NCBI GenBank assembly: GCA_041859875.1
Contig: JBFLFY010000008.1
Coordinates: 1 to 64,000 of the forward strand
Direction: 5' to 3'
DNA length: 64,000 nucleotides
Source: Thermocaproicibacter sp041859875
GTDB lineage: Bacteria; Bacillota; Clostridia; Oscillospirales; Acutalibacteraceae
Position numbers and translations under genes: made by a program. This document shows, one piece after another, positions 1-10,508 of this stretch (its first letter is position 1; each line of letters opens with the position of its first letter). The notes beneath the pieces are model-generated. The model searched no databases, had not been told where the DNA came from, and was given only the letters and a program-made list of their open reading frames with translations.

Positions 1-3635
<3,635 letters not shown>

Positions 3636-3801
3636 CGGCTCAATCACTCCATTTCATAATTTCACATTCTGCGGCATGATCTGACACGTAAAAGTGGCAT
3701 TTACCATACTTTTGAAGTTTGGCTTGCGTTTTTTTGTTTCCTGTGCTATGATAAATGCAGGTTTCGCAAAGGCACACGTATCCATGATGATGCAGTATAT
3801 T

Positions 3802-3830
3802 ATTTTATTACAATATATTGTAGTTGTCAA
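3802..3830 (-). promoter_or_regulatory. rpoB sigma-A promoter containing a 14-bp palindrome
   Basis: On the minus strand TTGACA (3825-3830) and TAAAAT (3802-3807) are 17 nt apart. The spacer contains a perfect 14-bp palindrome, TACAATATATTGTA (3809-3822), which could bind a dimeric regulator. Predicted transcription start is near 3795. Confidence 0.75.
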
Positions 3831-3978
3831 GTCTTATTTTCTTTTTTCAGCAGCTATTGTACGGATAAGTTGTTATAGTTTAGTCATTATGTTGAATTAT
3901 TTTAATAATTTGTCATAAATATCGTCGTTTTGCCGGTGCTTTATGCGCCGCTTTTTTTATTTTATAAGCACCGAGTAA

Positions 3979-4016
3979 CAAAAATGCCGGAGGATTTGTA
4001 ATCCTCCGGCATTTTA
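3979..4016 (-). terminator. Intrinsic terminator after rrf2
   Basis: Perfect 12-bp stem, ATGCCGGAGGAT / ATCCTCCGGCAT (3984-3995 and 4001-4012), with a 5-nt loop and a T run on the minus strand. It closes the dgt-dnaG-rpoD-rrf2 unit. Confidence 0.9.
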
Positions 4017-4025
4017 TGAATATCC

Positions 4026-4463
4026 TTATTTTTTCAATGCAGAAGCGTCTTTTTTACAGTTTACGCATGAATCTTTGCTAAGCGCAGCAAAAGTATAGGA
4101 GTCCAGTTTCTGCCGCACAAGCAGAGAGGTTTCGTCGTATATTTCCTGAAATCTACAGCTTGCTGTATGGGTACAGTTGTATTCGTTCTGCTGGCAGCGG
4201 CTCAGCATATAGGGCCCTTCCACCGACTCAATGACCTGCCTTAGGGTGATTTGATCTGCACTTCGGGCCAGCGCATAGCCACCATGTGCGCCCTTGAAAG
4301 AAACGATCAATTTCCCCGCGACAAGCTTTCGCAGAATCTTCAGTGCAAAGCGGAGCGGCACCTGCGTTTTAAGTGCTATTGTATGGGCATCCACTTTTTG
4401 TTCTGAACGGGAAAGCACGTCTACAATGCGGACTGCATAATCCGCTTCAAGCGTCATAACCAT
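4026..4463 (-). CDS. Rrf2-family transcriptional regulator, probable Fe-S sensor
   Basis: A 145-residue protein with the N-terminal winged-helix of Rrf2/IscR/NsrR regulators (LEADYAVRIVDVL; recognition-helix region around 35-60, FKGAHGGYALAR). Cysteines C90, C97 and C103 (C-X6-C-X5-C) lie where Rrf2 proteins ligate an iron-sulfur cluster. A second pair, C133 and C136 (CVNC), near the C-terminus is less usual. The start has AAAGGAG 10 nt upstream, overlapping the rpoD stop region, and the gene starts only 15 nt after rpoD, so it is co-transcribed with dgt-dnaG-rpoD. No suf, isc or nitric-oxide genes are nearby, so the regulon cannot be inferred. Confidence 0.88.
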   Translation of the reverse strand: MVMTLEADYAVRIVDVLSRSEQKVDAHTIALKTQVPLRFALKILRKLVAGKLIVSFKGAHGGYALARSADQITLRQVIESVEGPYMLSRCQQNEYNCTHTASCRFQEIYDETSLLVRQKLDSYTFAALSKDSCVNCKKDASALKK

Positions 4464-4478
4464 GCAATCGCAACTCCT

Positions 4479-5570
4479 TTAATCGAGGAAATCTTTCAGT
4501 TTCTTGCTGCGGCTTGGGTGGCGCAGTTTGCGCAGAGCCTTGGCTTCAATCTGCCGAATTCGCTCACGGGTCACATTGAATTCCTTGCCAACTTCCTCCA
4601 ATGTGCGGGAACGGCCATCTTCCAAGCCAAAACGAAGCCGAAGCACTTTCTCTTCCCGTGGTGTAAGCGTATCCAGAACATCAGCCAACTGTTCTTTCAG
4701 AAGAGTATGGGAAGCGGCATCCTGCGGAGCGGGGGCGTCCTCATCCGGAATAAAATCGCCAAGGTGGCTGTCCTCTTCTTCACCGATTGGTGTTTCGAGA
4801 GAAACAGGTTCCTGTGCAACACGCATAATTTCCCGTACTTTGTCGGTTGGCATATCAAGTTCTGCCGCTATTTCATCTGCCGTCGGTTCATGACCGTTTG
4901 TGTGCAGCAGTTGGCTGGAAACCTTTTTTACCTTATTGATGGTTTCAACCATATGCACCGGAATACGAATTGTACGCGCCTGATCCGCGATGGCACGGGT
5001 AATTGCCTGGCGAATCCACCATGTGGCATAAGTAGAAAACTTAAAGCCTTTCGTATAGTCAAACTTTTCTACCGCTTTTATCAGCCCCAGGTTGCCTTCC
5101 TGAATTAAGTCAAGGAACTGCATCCCCCGGCCAAGGTACCTTTTTGCTATACTGACAACGAGGCGAAGGTTTGCTTCAGAAAGACGCTTCTTTGCCGCTT
5201 CGTCACCGTCTTTAATTTTTACGGCAAGGTCAATTTCTTCTTCTGGAGTCAGCAGCGGAACTCGCCCGATTTCTTTCAGGTAAACTTTAACCGGGTCATC
5301 GATTGCAACACCTTCGGCTGCAGGCGTTTCCGAATTTTCAGTATTGTTCTGCTGGTTTTCAAGATGAATATTGTCAAGGGACTCTTCTTCAAAATCCTCA
5401 ACAATTTCTACGCCTTGAGCTTCCAGCGCATCGTAAAATTTTTCTATTTGTTCAGGCTCAAAATCCAGTTCGCCCAAAGCATCAAGTATTTCCTTTGTGG
5501 AAAGCTGTCCTTTGCTTTTGCCTTGCTCAATCAGTTTTTTAATAACCGTTTTCTTATCCGGTACCGGCAT
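4479..5570 (-). CDS. rpoD: RNA polymerase primary sigma factor SigA/RpoD
   Basis: Housekeeping sigma factor, 363 residues, the compact size typical of Firmicutes SigA. A region 1.1-like helical segment and acidic linker come first, then region 1.2 (DPVKVYLKEIGRVPLLT near residue 92). Region 2 has the core-binding and -10 recognition segment (DLIQEGNLGLIKAVEKFDY, STYATWWIRQAITRAI). The C-terminal region 4.2 helix-turn-helix (EVGKEFNVTRERIRQIEAKAL) reads the -35 box. It lies 10 nt downstream of dnaG, the conserved dnaG-rpoD macromolecular-synthesis arrangement. Confidence 0.98.
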   Translation of the reverse strand: MPVPDKKTVIKKLIEQGKSKGQLSTKEILDALGELDFEPEQIEKFYDALEAQGVEIVEDFEEESLDNIHLENQQNNTENSETPAAEGVAIDDPVKVYLKEIGRVPLLTPEEEIDLAVKIKDGDEAAKKRLSEANLRLVVSIAKRYLGRGMQFLDLIQEGNLGLIKAVEKFDYTKGFKFSTYATWWIRQAITRAIADQARTIRIPVHMVETINKVKKVSSQLLHTNGHEPTADEIAAELDMPTDKVREIMRVAQEPVSLETPIGEEEDSHLGDFIPDEDAPAPQDAASHTLLKEQLADVLDTLTPREEKVLRLRFGLEDGRSRTLEEVGKEFNVTRERIRQIEAKALRKLRHPSRSKKLKDFLD

Positions 5571-5580
5571 ATAAATCCTC

Positions 5581-7338
5581 CTATTTCTTCTGCTGCCTCA
5601 GTTTATTGAGGTAACCCTCTATTTCCCCGGGCAAAGTCTTCGCAGCGCTGCCCAATTTTTTACTTTCATTTTCCTGCTGGATAATTTGTATATATGTTTC
5701 CGCATCCTGCTTTTCGACGGAAATTCCGTCACGCTTTGCAAGAATGCCTGCAATAGCAGAAAGCTCATCGGGTGAAAAATCAGCGGAAAGATCTGTAAGT
5801 GTTACAGGCTTTTCTTCTTTCATTCTTCCCGCAATTTTCTCATATACACGGCGGTTGAATTTTGTGACGAATTCTTCGGGTGGAAGTGCTGCAAAAACGG
5901 CCTCTTCACGCTCTGGATGGTTCATCAGGTAGGCAATCAGTGCTTCTTCTGCACTAGCTGCGCGCAGATTCTCACTCTTTTCCGGATTTACACTGTTGTG
6001 GAAACCTTCCGTCTGCCTGCGTATTTCACGGAACTGTTTTTTTTGACGGCCCTTTTCAAGCTTTTTGTTTCCAGACTCAACCTGGCTTAGCAGTGTTGCT
6101 GTTTCGATGCCGGTTTCAGATGCAACTTTCCCTGCGTATACAGCGCGCTCTACCTTATTCTCCAGCGCCGAAAGGACCTTTACAGCACCTCGCAGATAAG
6201 TTACTCTGCCTTCCGCAGTCTGCAGGCTGCAGCCGACTTTTGCCTTCTGCAGCCGATACTCCACATCGTTTCCGCAGGAATCCAGCATTTGCTGAAATTT
6301 TGCCGAGCCATTGACTTTTATGTATTCATCTGGGTCTTTGCCCCCCGAGATGGTAAGTACCCGGACCAAAAGGCCCGCAGAGCGTAGAATTGGGATTGCC
6401 CTTGAGGCCGCCTTCTGCCCAGCCTCATCTGCATCGTACGAAACAATAATTTCTTTTGCATAATGTGACATCAGCCTGGCCTGTGAGGGAGTAAGTGCCG
6501 TACCAAGGGTAGCCACAGCATTCGTAAAGCCAGCCTGATGCATAGATATGACATCCATATATCCTTCGCAAAGAATCAGCTGCTCATGGCGGCTGTTTTT
6601 TGCAAAATTCAGCGCAAACAGCATATCACCTTTGCTGAATACCGGTGTTTCGGAAGTATTTAAGTACTTTGGCTTATCATCGCCAAGAGTCCGTCCCCCA
6701 AATGCAACCACATTGCCCCGCAAATCAATAATTGGGAACATCACGCGGCTATAAAAGCGGTCAAATGCCCTGCCGCTGCGGCTTTTAAACGCAACATTTG
6801 CAAGGACCATTTCCTGCTGCGTAAAACCTTTGCGTTCCAAGTAGTCTACTAAGGAATAGCGCCCCGGCAGTGAAAAACCAAGTCCAAAATGCCGAATTGT
6901 CTCCGGTTTAAGCTGCCGCTTCGCAAAATAATTACGTCCCGGCGTACCCTTTTCAGAACACAGGACCTCATAATAAAACCTCGCTGTTTCCCGGTTCATC
7001 GCAAGAATGCGTGACCGGAGTTTCGCCATACCGTCATCGGCCTGATTTTCTGGTACGGTGAGGCCCGCACGCTGCGCGAGGAAACGAATGGCTTCCATAT
7101 AATCTAGGTTTTCAATGCGGCGCACAAAAGTGATGACGTCTCCCCCAACGCCGCATCCAAAGCAGTAAAAGGAGCCATTGTCGGGGTATATATTAAATGA
7201 CGGTGTTTTTTCACTGTGGAAGGGGCAAAGACCAACAAGATTTTTGCCGCTTCGCTTTAAAACGACATAGTTTGAAGCAATTTCGCCAAGGTCGCTGCGG
7301 GCCTTCAGCTCCTGCAAAAAAGAATCCGGCAGCGGCAT
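5581..7338 (-). CDS. dnaG: DNA primase DnaG
   Basis: Makes RNA primers at the replication fork. The 585-residue protein starts with the CHC2 zinc finger (CPFH and CFGC pairs within residues 38-65). The RNAP-like core and Toprim domain follow, with the catalytic glutamate in LILCEGYMDVI and the acidic DADEAG motif further on. The C-terminal part (about 430-585) should be the DnaB-interaction domain and is less conserved. AGGAGG precedes the ATG. The gene sits between dgt (17 nt upstream) and rpoD. Confidence 0.98.
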   Translation of the reverse strand: MPLPDSFLQELKARSDLGEIASNYVVLKRSGKNLVGLCPFHSEKTPSFNIYPDNGSFYCFGCGVGGDVITFVRRIENLDYMEAIRFLAQRAGLTVPENQADDGMAKLRSRILAMNRETARFYYEVLCSEKGTPGRNYFAKRQLKPETIRHFGLGFSLPGRYSLVDYLERKGFTQQEMVLANVAFKSRSGRAFDRFYSRVMFPIIDLRGNVVAFGGRTLGDDKPKYLNTSETPVFSKGDMLFALNFAKNSRHEQLILCEGYMDVISMHQAGFTNAVATLGTALTPSQARLMSHYAKEIIVSYDADEAGQKAASRAIPILRSAGLLVRVLTISGGKDPDEYIKVNGSAKFQQMLDSCGNDVEYRLQKAKVGCSLQTAEGRVTYLRGAVKVLSALENKVERAVYAGKVASETGIETATLLSQVESGNKKLEKGRQKKQFREIRRQTEGFHNSVNPEKSENLRAASAEEALIAYLMNHPEREEAVFAALPPEEFVTKFNRRVYEKIAGRMKEEKPVTLTDLSADFSPDELSAIAGILAKRDGISVEKQDAETYIQIIQQENESKKLGSAAKTLPGEIEGYLNKLRQQKK

Positions 7339-7355
7339 AAAACGAATCCTCCTCT

Positions 7356-8351
7356 TTATAATTTCCAGGATTTCGGCACAAATAATTTTTCAAAAAGCTG
7401 AACTGCATAGTGATCCGTCATACCAGCAATATAATCGCAGGCAGCACGATCGTTTCCATCTCTCTCGGCAATTTTTGCCATATCGAAAGGCATATTCTCC
7501 GGCTTACGCAAATACTCGTAAAGTGCCTGAATCAGCCCCGGCACCTTTTTTTCTTCCGATTTTGCATATGGATTACAGTAAACATGGCTGTCCATAAATC
7601 CATCAAGTTCATTAAAAGCACATTGCACACAGGCACCCATTTTCAAATTTCCGTCAAAGCTGTTTTCAACTACGGAATGTACCAGCGTGTCAATTCGCTT
7701 TGACTTGTTCTCACCCAAAATGTCCGTTATGCTTTTCGGAATATCCGCTTCGCATAGAACCCCGGCCCGTTCCGCATCGTCTATATCATGGTTCAGGTAA
7801 GCAATTTTGTCTGCAAGTCGGACAATGCGTCCTTCTGCCGTACAGGCTTCACGGCCGATTGTATGACACGCGATGCCATCCCGCACCTCATAAGTCAAGT
7901 TGAGGCCCTTGCCACCCTTTTCAAGCTTTTCAACGACTCGCACACTTTGTTCATAGTGACGGAATCCATCTGGATACAATTCATTCAGAGCGCGTTCCCC
8001 CGCGTGCCCAAATGGGGTATGGCCAAGGTCATGCCCAAGGGAAACAGCTTCTGTTAGATCTTCGTTCAGTTGCAGAGCCCGTGCTATGGTACGGGCAATC
8101 TGCGAGACTTCAAGCGTATGTGTCAGACGGGTTCTGTAATGATCGCCTTCCGGTGAAAGAAAAACCTGGGTTTTATGTTTCAGCCTTCGAAATGATTTGC
8201 AGTGGATAATGCGGTCGCGGTCACGCTGAAATTCAGTTCGCAGCGAGCAAGGTTCTTCCGGAGTTTCTCGGCCGCGCGTCTTACTTGAAAATGTTGCATA
8301 AGGCGCAAGAATCTTTTCTTCCAGTTCTTCCGTCCTTTCGCGCACCGTCAC
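7356..8351 (-). CDS. dgt: HD-domain dNTP triphosphohydrolase (dGTPase family)
   Basis: Hydrolyses dNTPs to deoxynucleosides and tripolyphosphate. The HD metal site is clear: HTLEVSQIARTIARALQLN followed by GHDLGHTPFGHAGE. I place the start at GTG 8351 because AGGAGG lies 9 nt upstream of it. An in-frame TTG at 8357 is only 3 nt from the same Shine-Dalgarno sequence. The protein is then 331 residues, the size of the shorter dGTPase-like group common in Firmicutes. It is first in the operon with dnaG and rpoD. A lone TATAAT-like hexamer lies upstream at 8418-8423 without a good -35. Confidence 0.93.
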   Translation of the reverse strand: MTVRERTEELEEKILAPYATFSSKTRGRETPEEPCSLRTEFQRDRDRIIHCKSFRRLKHKTQVFLSPEGDHYRTRLTHTLEVSQIARTIARALQLNEDLTEAVSLGHDLGHTPFGHAGERALNELYPDGFRHYEQSVRVVEKLEKGGKGLNLTYEVRDGIACHTIGREACTAEGRIVRLADKIAYLNHDIDDAERAGVLCEADIPKSITDILGENKSKRIDTLVHSVVENSFDGNLKMGACVQCAFNELDGFMDSHVYCNPYAKSEEKKVPGLIQALYEYLRKPENMPFDMAKIAERDGNDRAACDYIAGMTDHYAVQLFEKLFVPKSWKL

Positions 8352-8463
8352 AGCCAAACACCTCCTGCGGATTTAACCCCAATATTACCGGCTTAACCAA
8401 CAAAGATACCCTAGAATATTATATGCAGACAAAGTATGATTTTCCTGCTTTAAATTTGAAAAA

Positions 8464-9087
8464 TCACGAAATTTCATAGAATTTTTCTGTCCCAAGTTCA
8501 GCACTGCAGCTCCCACAGGTTGCATCAGCCAAAGCAGCTTGAAACCTCTCTGCAGCCTCGCAGGGCAGATGGAACCGCAGCTCAACCACTTCATTAAAGT
8601 TGCTGTCGTCTGTTGTTCCGCCAAATTCTGAAATCAGCGGTAAAACCCTTCCGTACTGACTGTAGGTGCAGTGAAGGCTTACCTGAAAAAATGCGCCCAT
8701 CCGTATAATACCAGAAGCGGTCAGCCCAATAGCTGCCGCATGTGAATAAGCGCGGACAAGCCCACCCGTACCTAAAAGAATTCCTCCAAAATACCGTGTT
8801 ACAACAACAGCCGTATCGGTTACCTCTTCTTTTTGAAGGACATTCAGTACTGGAACACCAGCTGTCCCCTGTGGTTCTCCGTCATCGGAACAGCGGCTGA
8901 TTTTTCCTCTGCGCAGAAGGTAGGCAAAGACGTTGTGCTTTGCTTCACGGTTTGCTGCGCGGATAGTTTGAATAAATTTTTCCGCTTCTTCTTCTGTTCG
9001 TACTGGCTTTACAGAACTAATAAAGCGGGATCGCCGCTCCGTAAACTCGCTGCTTGCTTCTTTTGACACTGTGCTGTACTCTTCCAT
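8464..9087 (-). CDS. YigZ/IMPACT family protein
   Basis: A 207-residue protein of the UPF0029/IMPACT family. The N-terminal domain has the family signature (RSRFISSV; KHNVFAYLLR; CSDDGEPQGTAG; VVVTRYFGGILLGTGGLVRAY). The C-terminal half is the smaller ferredoxin-like domain. Bacterial members are thought to bind RNA or the ribosome, but the exact role is unsettled. The ATG (9087) lies just after the rpmE terminator, preceded by a purine-rich GGGGG. It therefore relies on read-through or on a promoter I could not identify. Confidence 0.9.
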   Translation of the reverse strand: MEEYSTVSKEASSEFTERRSRFISSVKPVRTEEEAEKFIQTIRAANREAKHNVFAYLLRRGKISRCSDDGEPQGTAGVPVLNVLQKEEVTDTAVVVTRYFGGILLGTGGLVRAYSHAAAIGLTASGIIRMGAFFQVSLHCTYSQYGRVLPLISEFGGTTDDSNFNEVVELRFHLPCEAAERFQAALADATCGSCSAELGTEKFYEIS

Positions 9088-9100
9088 TTCAGCCCCCAGG

Positions 9101-9131
9101 AAAAAATGAGCGGCGCTTTTTCGAGCGCCGC
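9101..9131 (-). terminator. Intrinsic terminator after rpmE
   Basis: An 8-bp GC stem, GCGGCGCT / AGCGCCGC (9110-9117 and 9124-9131), followed on the minus strand by a run of six T (9101-9107). It lies between rpmE and yigZ. Confidence 0.85.
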
Positions 9132-9159
9132 TTCCTGTGCAGATGCAATACTATTCGAC

Positions 9160-9360
9160 TTACTTAAGGCCGTAACGCTTTTTGAACATATCGACGCGGC
9201 CGCTCGTATCAACCAGTTTCTGTTTGCCCGTAAAGAACGGATGGCACTTTGAGCAAATTTCAACATGAATATCCTGCTTTGTGGATCTAGTATGAATTAC
9301 ATTGCCGCAGGCACATGTAATGGTCGTTTCTTTATACTCCGGATGGATTCCATTTTTCAT
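9160..9360 (-). CDS. rpmE: Ribosomal protein bL31, zinc-binding type
   Basis: A 66-residue 50S subunit protein starting MKNGIHPEYKET. It has the cysteines of the zinc-containing L31 form (CAC near residue 16 and CSKC near 37), so it is the zinc-replete paralogue rather than the Cys-free YtiA type. The start is ATG 9360 with AGAGGTGA just upstream. A longer in-frame opening to 9387 would add nine residues not seen in the family. It is monocistronic, with its own promoter (9403-9431) and terminator (9101-9131). Confidence 0.97.
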   Translation of the reverse strand: MKNGIHPEYKETTITCACGNVIHTRSTKQDIHVEICSKCHPFFTGKQKLVDTSGRVDMFKKRYGLK

Positions 9361-9402
9361 TCCTGTCACCTCTTTAAGCGAACTCAAAACATAACATGAG
9401 TG

Positions 9403-9431
9403 ATTATAGCATAATTTCTTTTTAATTGCAA
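9403..9431 (-). promoter_or_regulatory. rpmE sigma-A promoter
   Basis: TTGCAA (9426-9431), a 17-nt spacer and TATAAT (9403-9408) on the minus strand. Predicted start near 9396 gives a leader of about 36 nt. Confidence 0.8.
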
Positions 9432-9460
9432 GCAGTTTTCACTAAAAAGGTCTTCTGTTT

Positions 9461-10282
9461 TTAGCCTAATGTCCCCTGACTGGTACGGTAATTCACATAT
9501 TCTTCAAGGCACATGGAAAGTTCTCGCATTTTTTCAGCATTATCAGCTCCAACGTACCGAAAACGGGAAGGGTCAAAATAGCACCCGGTTTTAGAACTGA
9601 TGCCTGTTGTAGATGAAGGGTCTTCTGGGAAACGAAGAATGAAACCGTAGGTTACCGAGTTGCTTACCAGCCAATGATACTGTTCCATCGTATTGAAATT
9701 CTGGCCGGCTTTTTGGTTTTCCGCTGAAAAAGTAACAGAAAGGCCTGTTTGCCGCTCACTGTAACCTCCATGGCCTACCGAAGCCTGCGCCCTGTTTTCC
9801 GCCAGCACCTGAGACAGCTTTTGTTTCTGCATCAGCCGCTTAACTTCGGCCTGAAAATTTTGATCCTGCGTTTTTTCATCCACGAAGCCGGATGTCAGCT
9901 TCAACGGGCATCCCGCCTGTCGTGCAGCTTCCATCATCTTACTTAGCGCCGGGACTATACGGCTTTCAACCAATATACCATTATATTCGCCAAGCTGTAT
10001 TTTATAGCCCTCTGGAATTTTATTAGAAGAATTGACAAGGACTAAATTAAAGGTGTCTTCGTAAACTGGAAGGCTCCCATCGCTGCTTGAAATCGGCGCC
10101 TGCGACTGAACCCTAGGCTTCGTCACCCCTTTCAGTTGCAGCCAAGCTAATACACAACCTGCCGCAACAGATATAACAAGGAAAACTGCCACAACAATCA
10201 TAATAATATGCAGTTTCCGTACTTCATTTTGCCTGCGCCATTCCACATGACTTTGGACAACCTGTTCACCTTTTTTTCGCAT
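9461..10282 (-). CDS. Membrane-anchored VanY-fold protein lacking the zinc ligands (probable pseudoenzyme)
   Basis: A 273-residue protein with a basic cytosolic N-terminus, one membrane segment (about residues 25-50) and an extracellular domain with the fold markers of VanY/DacB M15 D,D-carboxypeptidases: LTSGFVDEKTQDQNF, SERQTGL, YGFILRFPED and FRYVG. In active members the motifs read S-x-H-x-T-G, then Asp four residues on, and E-P-W-H. Here they read SERQTG (His to R177), LSVTF (Asp to T184) and DPSR (Glu to D237, Trp-His to S239-R240). All three zinc ligands and the general base are replaced, so hydrolysis is unlikely; peptidoglycan binding or a structural role is possible. The family call is firm, the loss of activity is inferred. 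It has its own promoter (10316-10344). Confidence 0.85.
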   Translation of the reverse strand: MRKKGEQVVQSHVEWRRQNEVRKLHIIMIVVAVFLVISVAAGCVLAWLQLKGVTKPRVQSQAPISSSDGSLPVYEDTFNLVLVNSSNKIPEGYKIQLGEYNGILVESRIVPALSKMMEAARQAGCPLKLTSGFVDEKTQDQNFQAEVKRLMQKQKLSQVLAENRAQASVGHGGYSERQTGLSVTFSAENQKAGQNFNTMEQYHWLVSNSVTYGFILRFPEDPSSTTGISSKTGCYFDPSRFRYVGADNAEKMRELSMCLEEYVNYRTSQGTLG

Positions 10283-10315
10283 GAACTTACTTTTCCTCCC
10301 TGCCCTTTTGCTTTT

Positions 10316-10344
10316 ATTGTATAACTTCTCTGAAATAGATGCAA
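10316..10344 (-). promoter_or_regulatory. Promoter of the VanY-like gene
   Basis: TTGCAT (10339-10344), a 17-nt spacer and TACAAT (10316-10321) on the minus strand. It is divergent from the pyk promoter. Confidence 0.65.
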
Positions 10345-10389
10345 TAAAAACTATTTTTCCGTTGGCTCTGCCAATGTAGGCAATTTTAT

Positions 10390-10418
10390 TTGATTTATGG
10401 ACGAATCCATAGTATTAT
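10390..10418 (+). promoter_or_regulatory. pyk promoter with a palindrome in the spacer
   Basis: TTGATT (10390-10395), a 17-nt spacer and TATTAT (10413-10418). The spacer holds a 6-bp inverted repeat, TATGGA-CGAA-TCCATA (10396-10411). A second one lies around the expected start site (see 10421-10442). Confidence 0.6.
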
Positions 10419-10420
10419 TT

Positions 10421-10442
10421 AATATGGGGTAAGTTCCATATT
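10421..10442. repeat. Inverted repeat downstream of the pyk -10 box, candidate operator
   Basis: AATATGG (10421-10427), an 8-nt spacer and CCATATT (10436-10442). It shares ATGG/CCAT half-sites with the repeat in the promoter spacer, so the two could be sites for one regulator. Confidence 0.45.
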
Positions 10443-10508
10443 ACCTCGTAAATGATGTTCTACCTAAATTATACTCTCTATAAATATCTGAATCGAGGCT
10501 GTTGATAA

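Larger units (their letters stand above)
3636..4025. other. Intergenic region: rpoB promoter/leader and rrf2 terminator
   Basis: This 390-base gap has no convincing gene. From right to left it holds the rrf2 terminator (3979-4016), a very AT-rich stretch (about 3790-3925), the rpoB promoter (3802-3830) and a leader of roughly 160 nt. An open frame on the plus strand (3694-3918) crosses the promoter, has no ribosome-binding site and is rich in hydrophobic residues as expected from AT-rich DNA. I do not call it. Confidence 0.7.

Noticed and set aside
3694..3918. A 74-codon plus-strand frame upstream of rpoB
   Set aside because: It covers the rpoB promoter, lies in AT-rich DNA, lacks a ribosome-binding site and reads as random hydrophobic sequence.
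3921..3976. A second hairpin (CGGTGCTT / AAGCACCG) beyond the rrf2 terminator
   Set aside because: The arms are imperfect with a long A/T-rich loop and it sits downstream of a much stronger terminator; I see no clear role.
8418..8423. A dgt-operon promoter at a TATAAT hexamer
   Set aside because: No acceptable -35 or exact extended -10 accompanies it, so I do not list it as a promoter.
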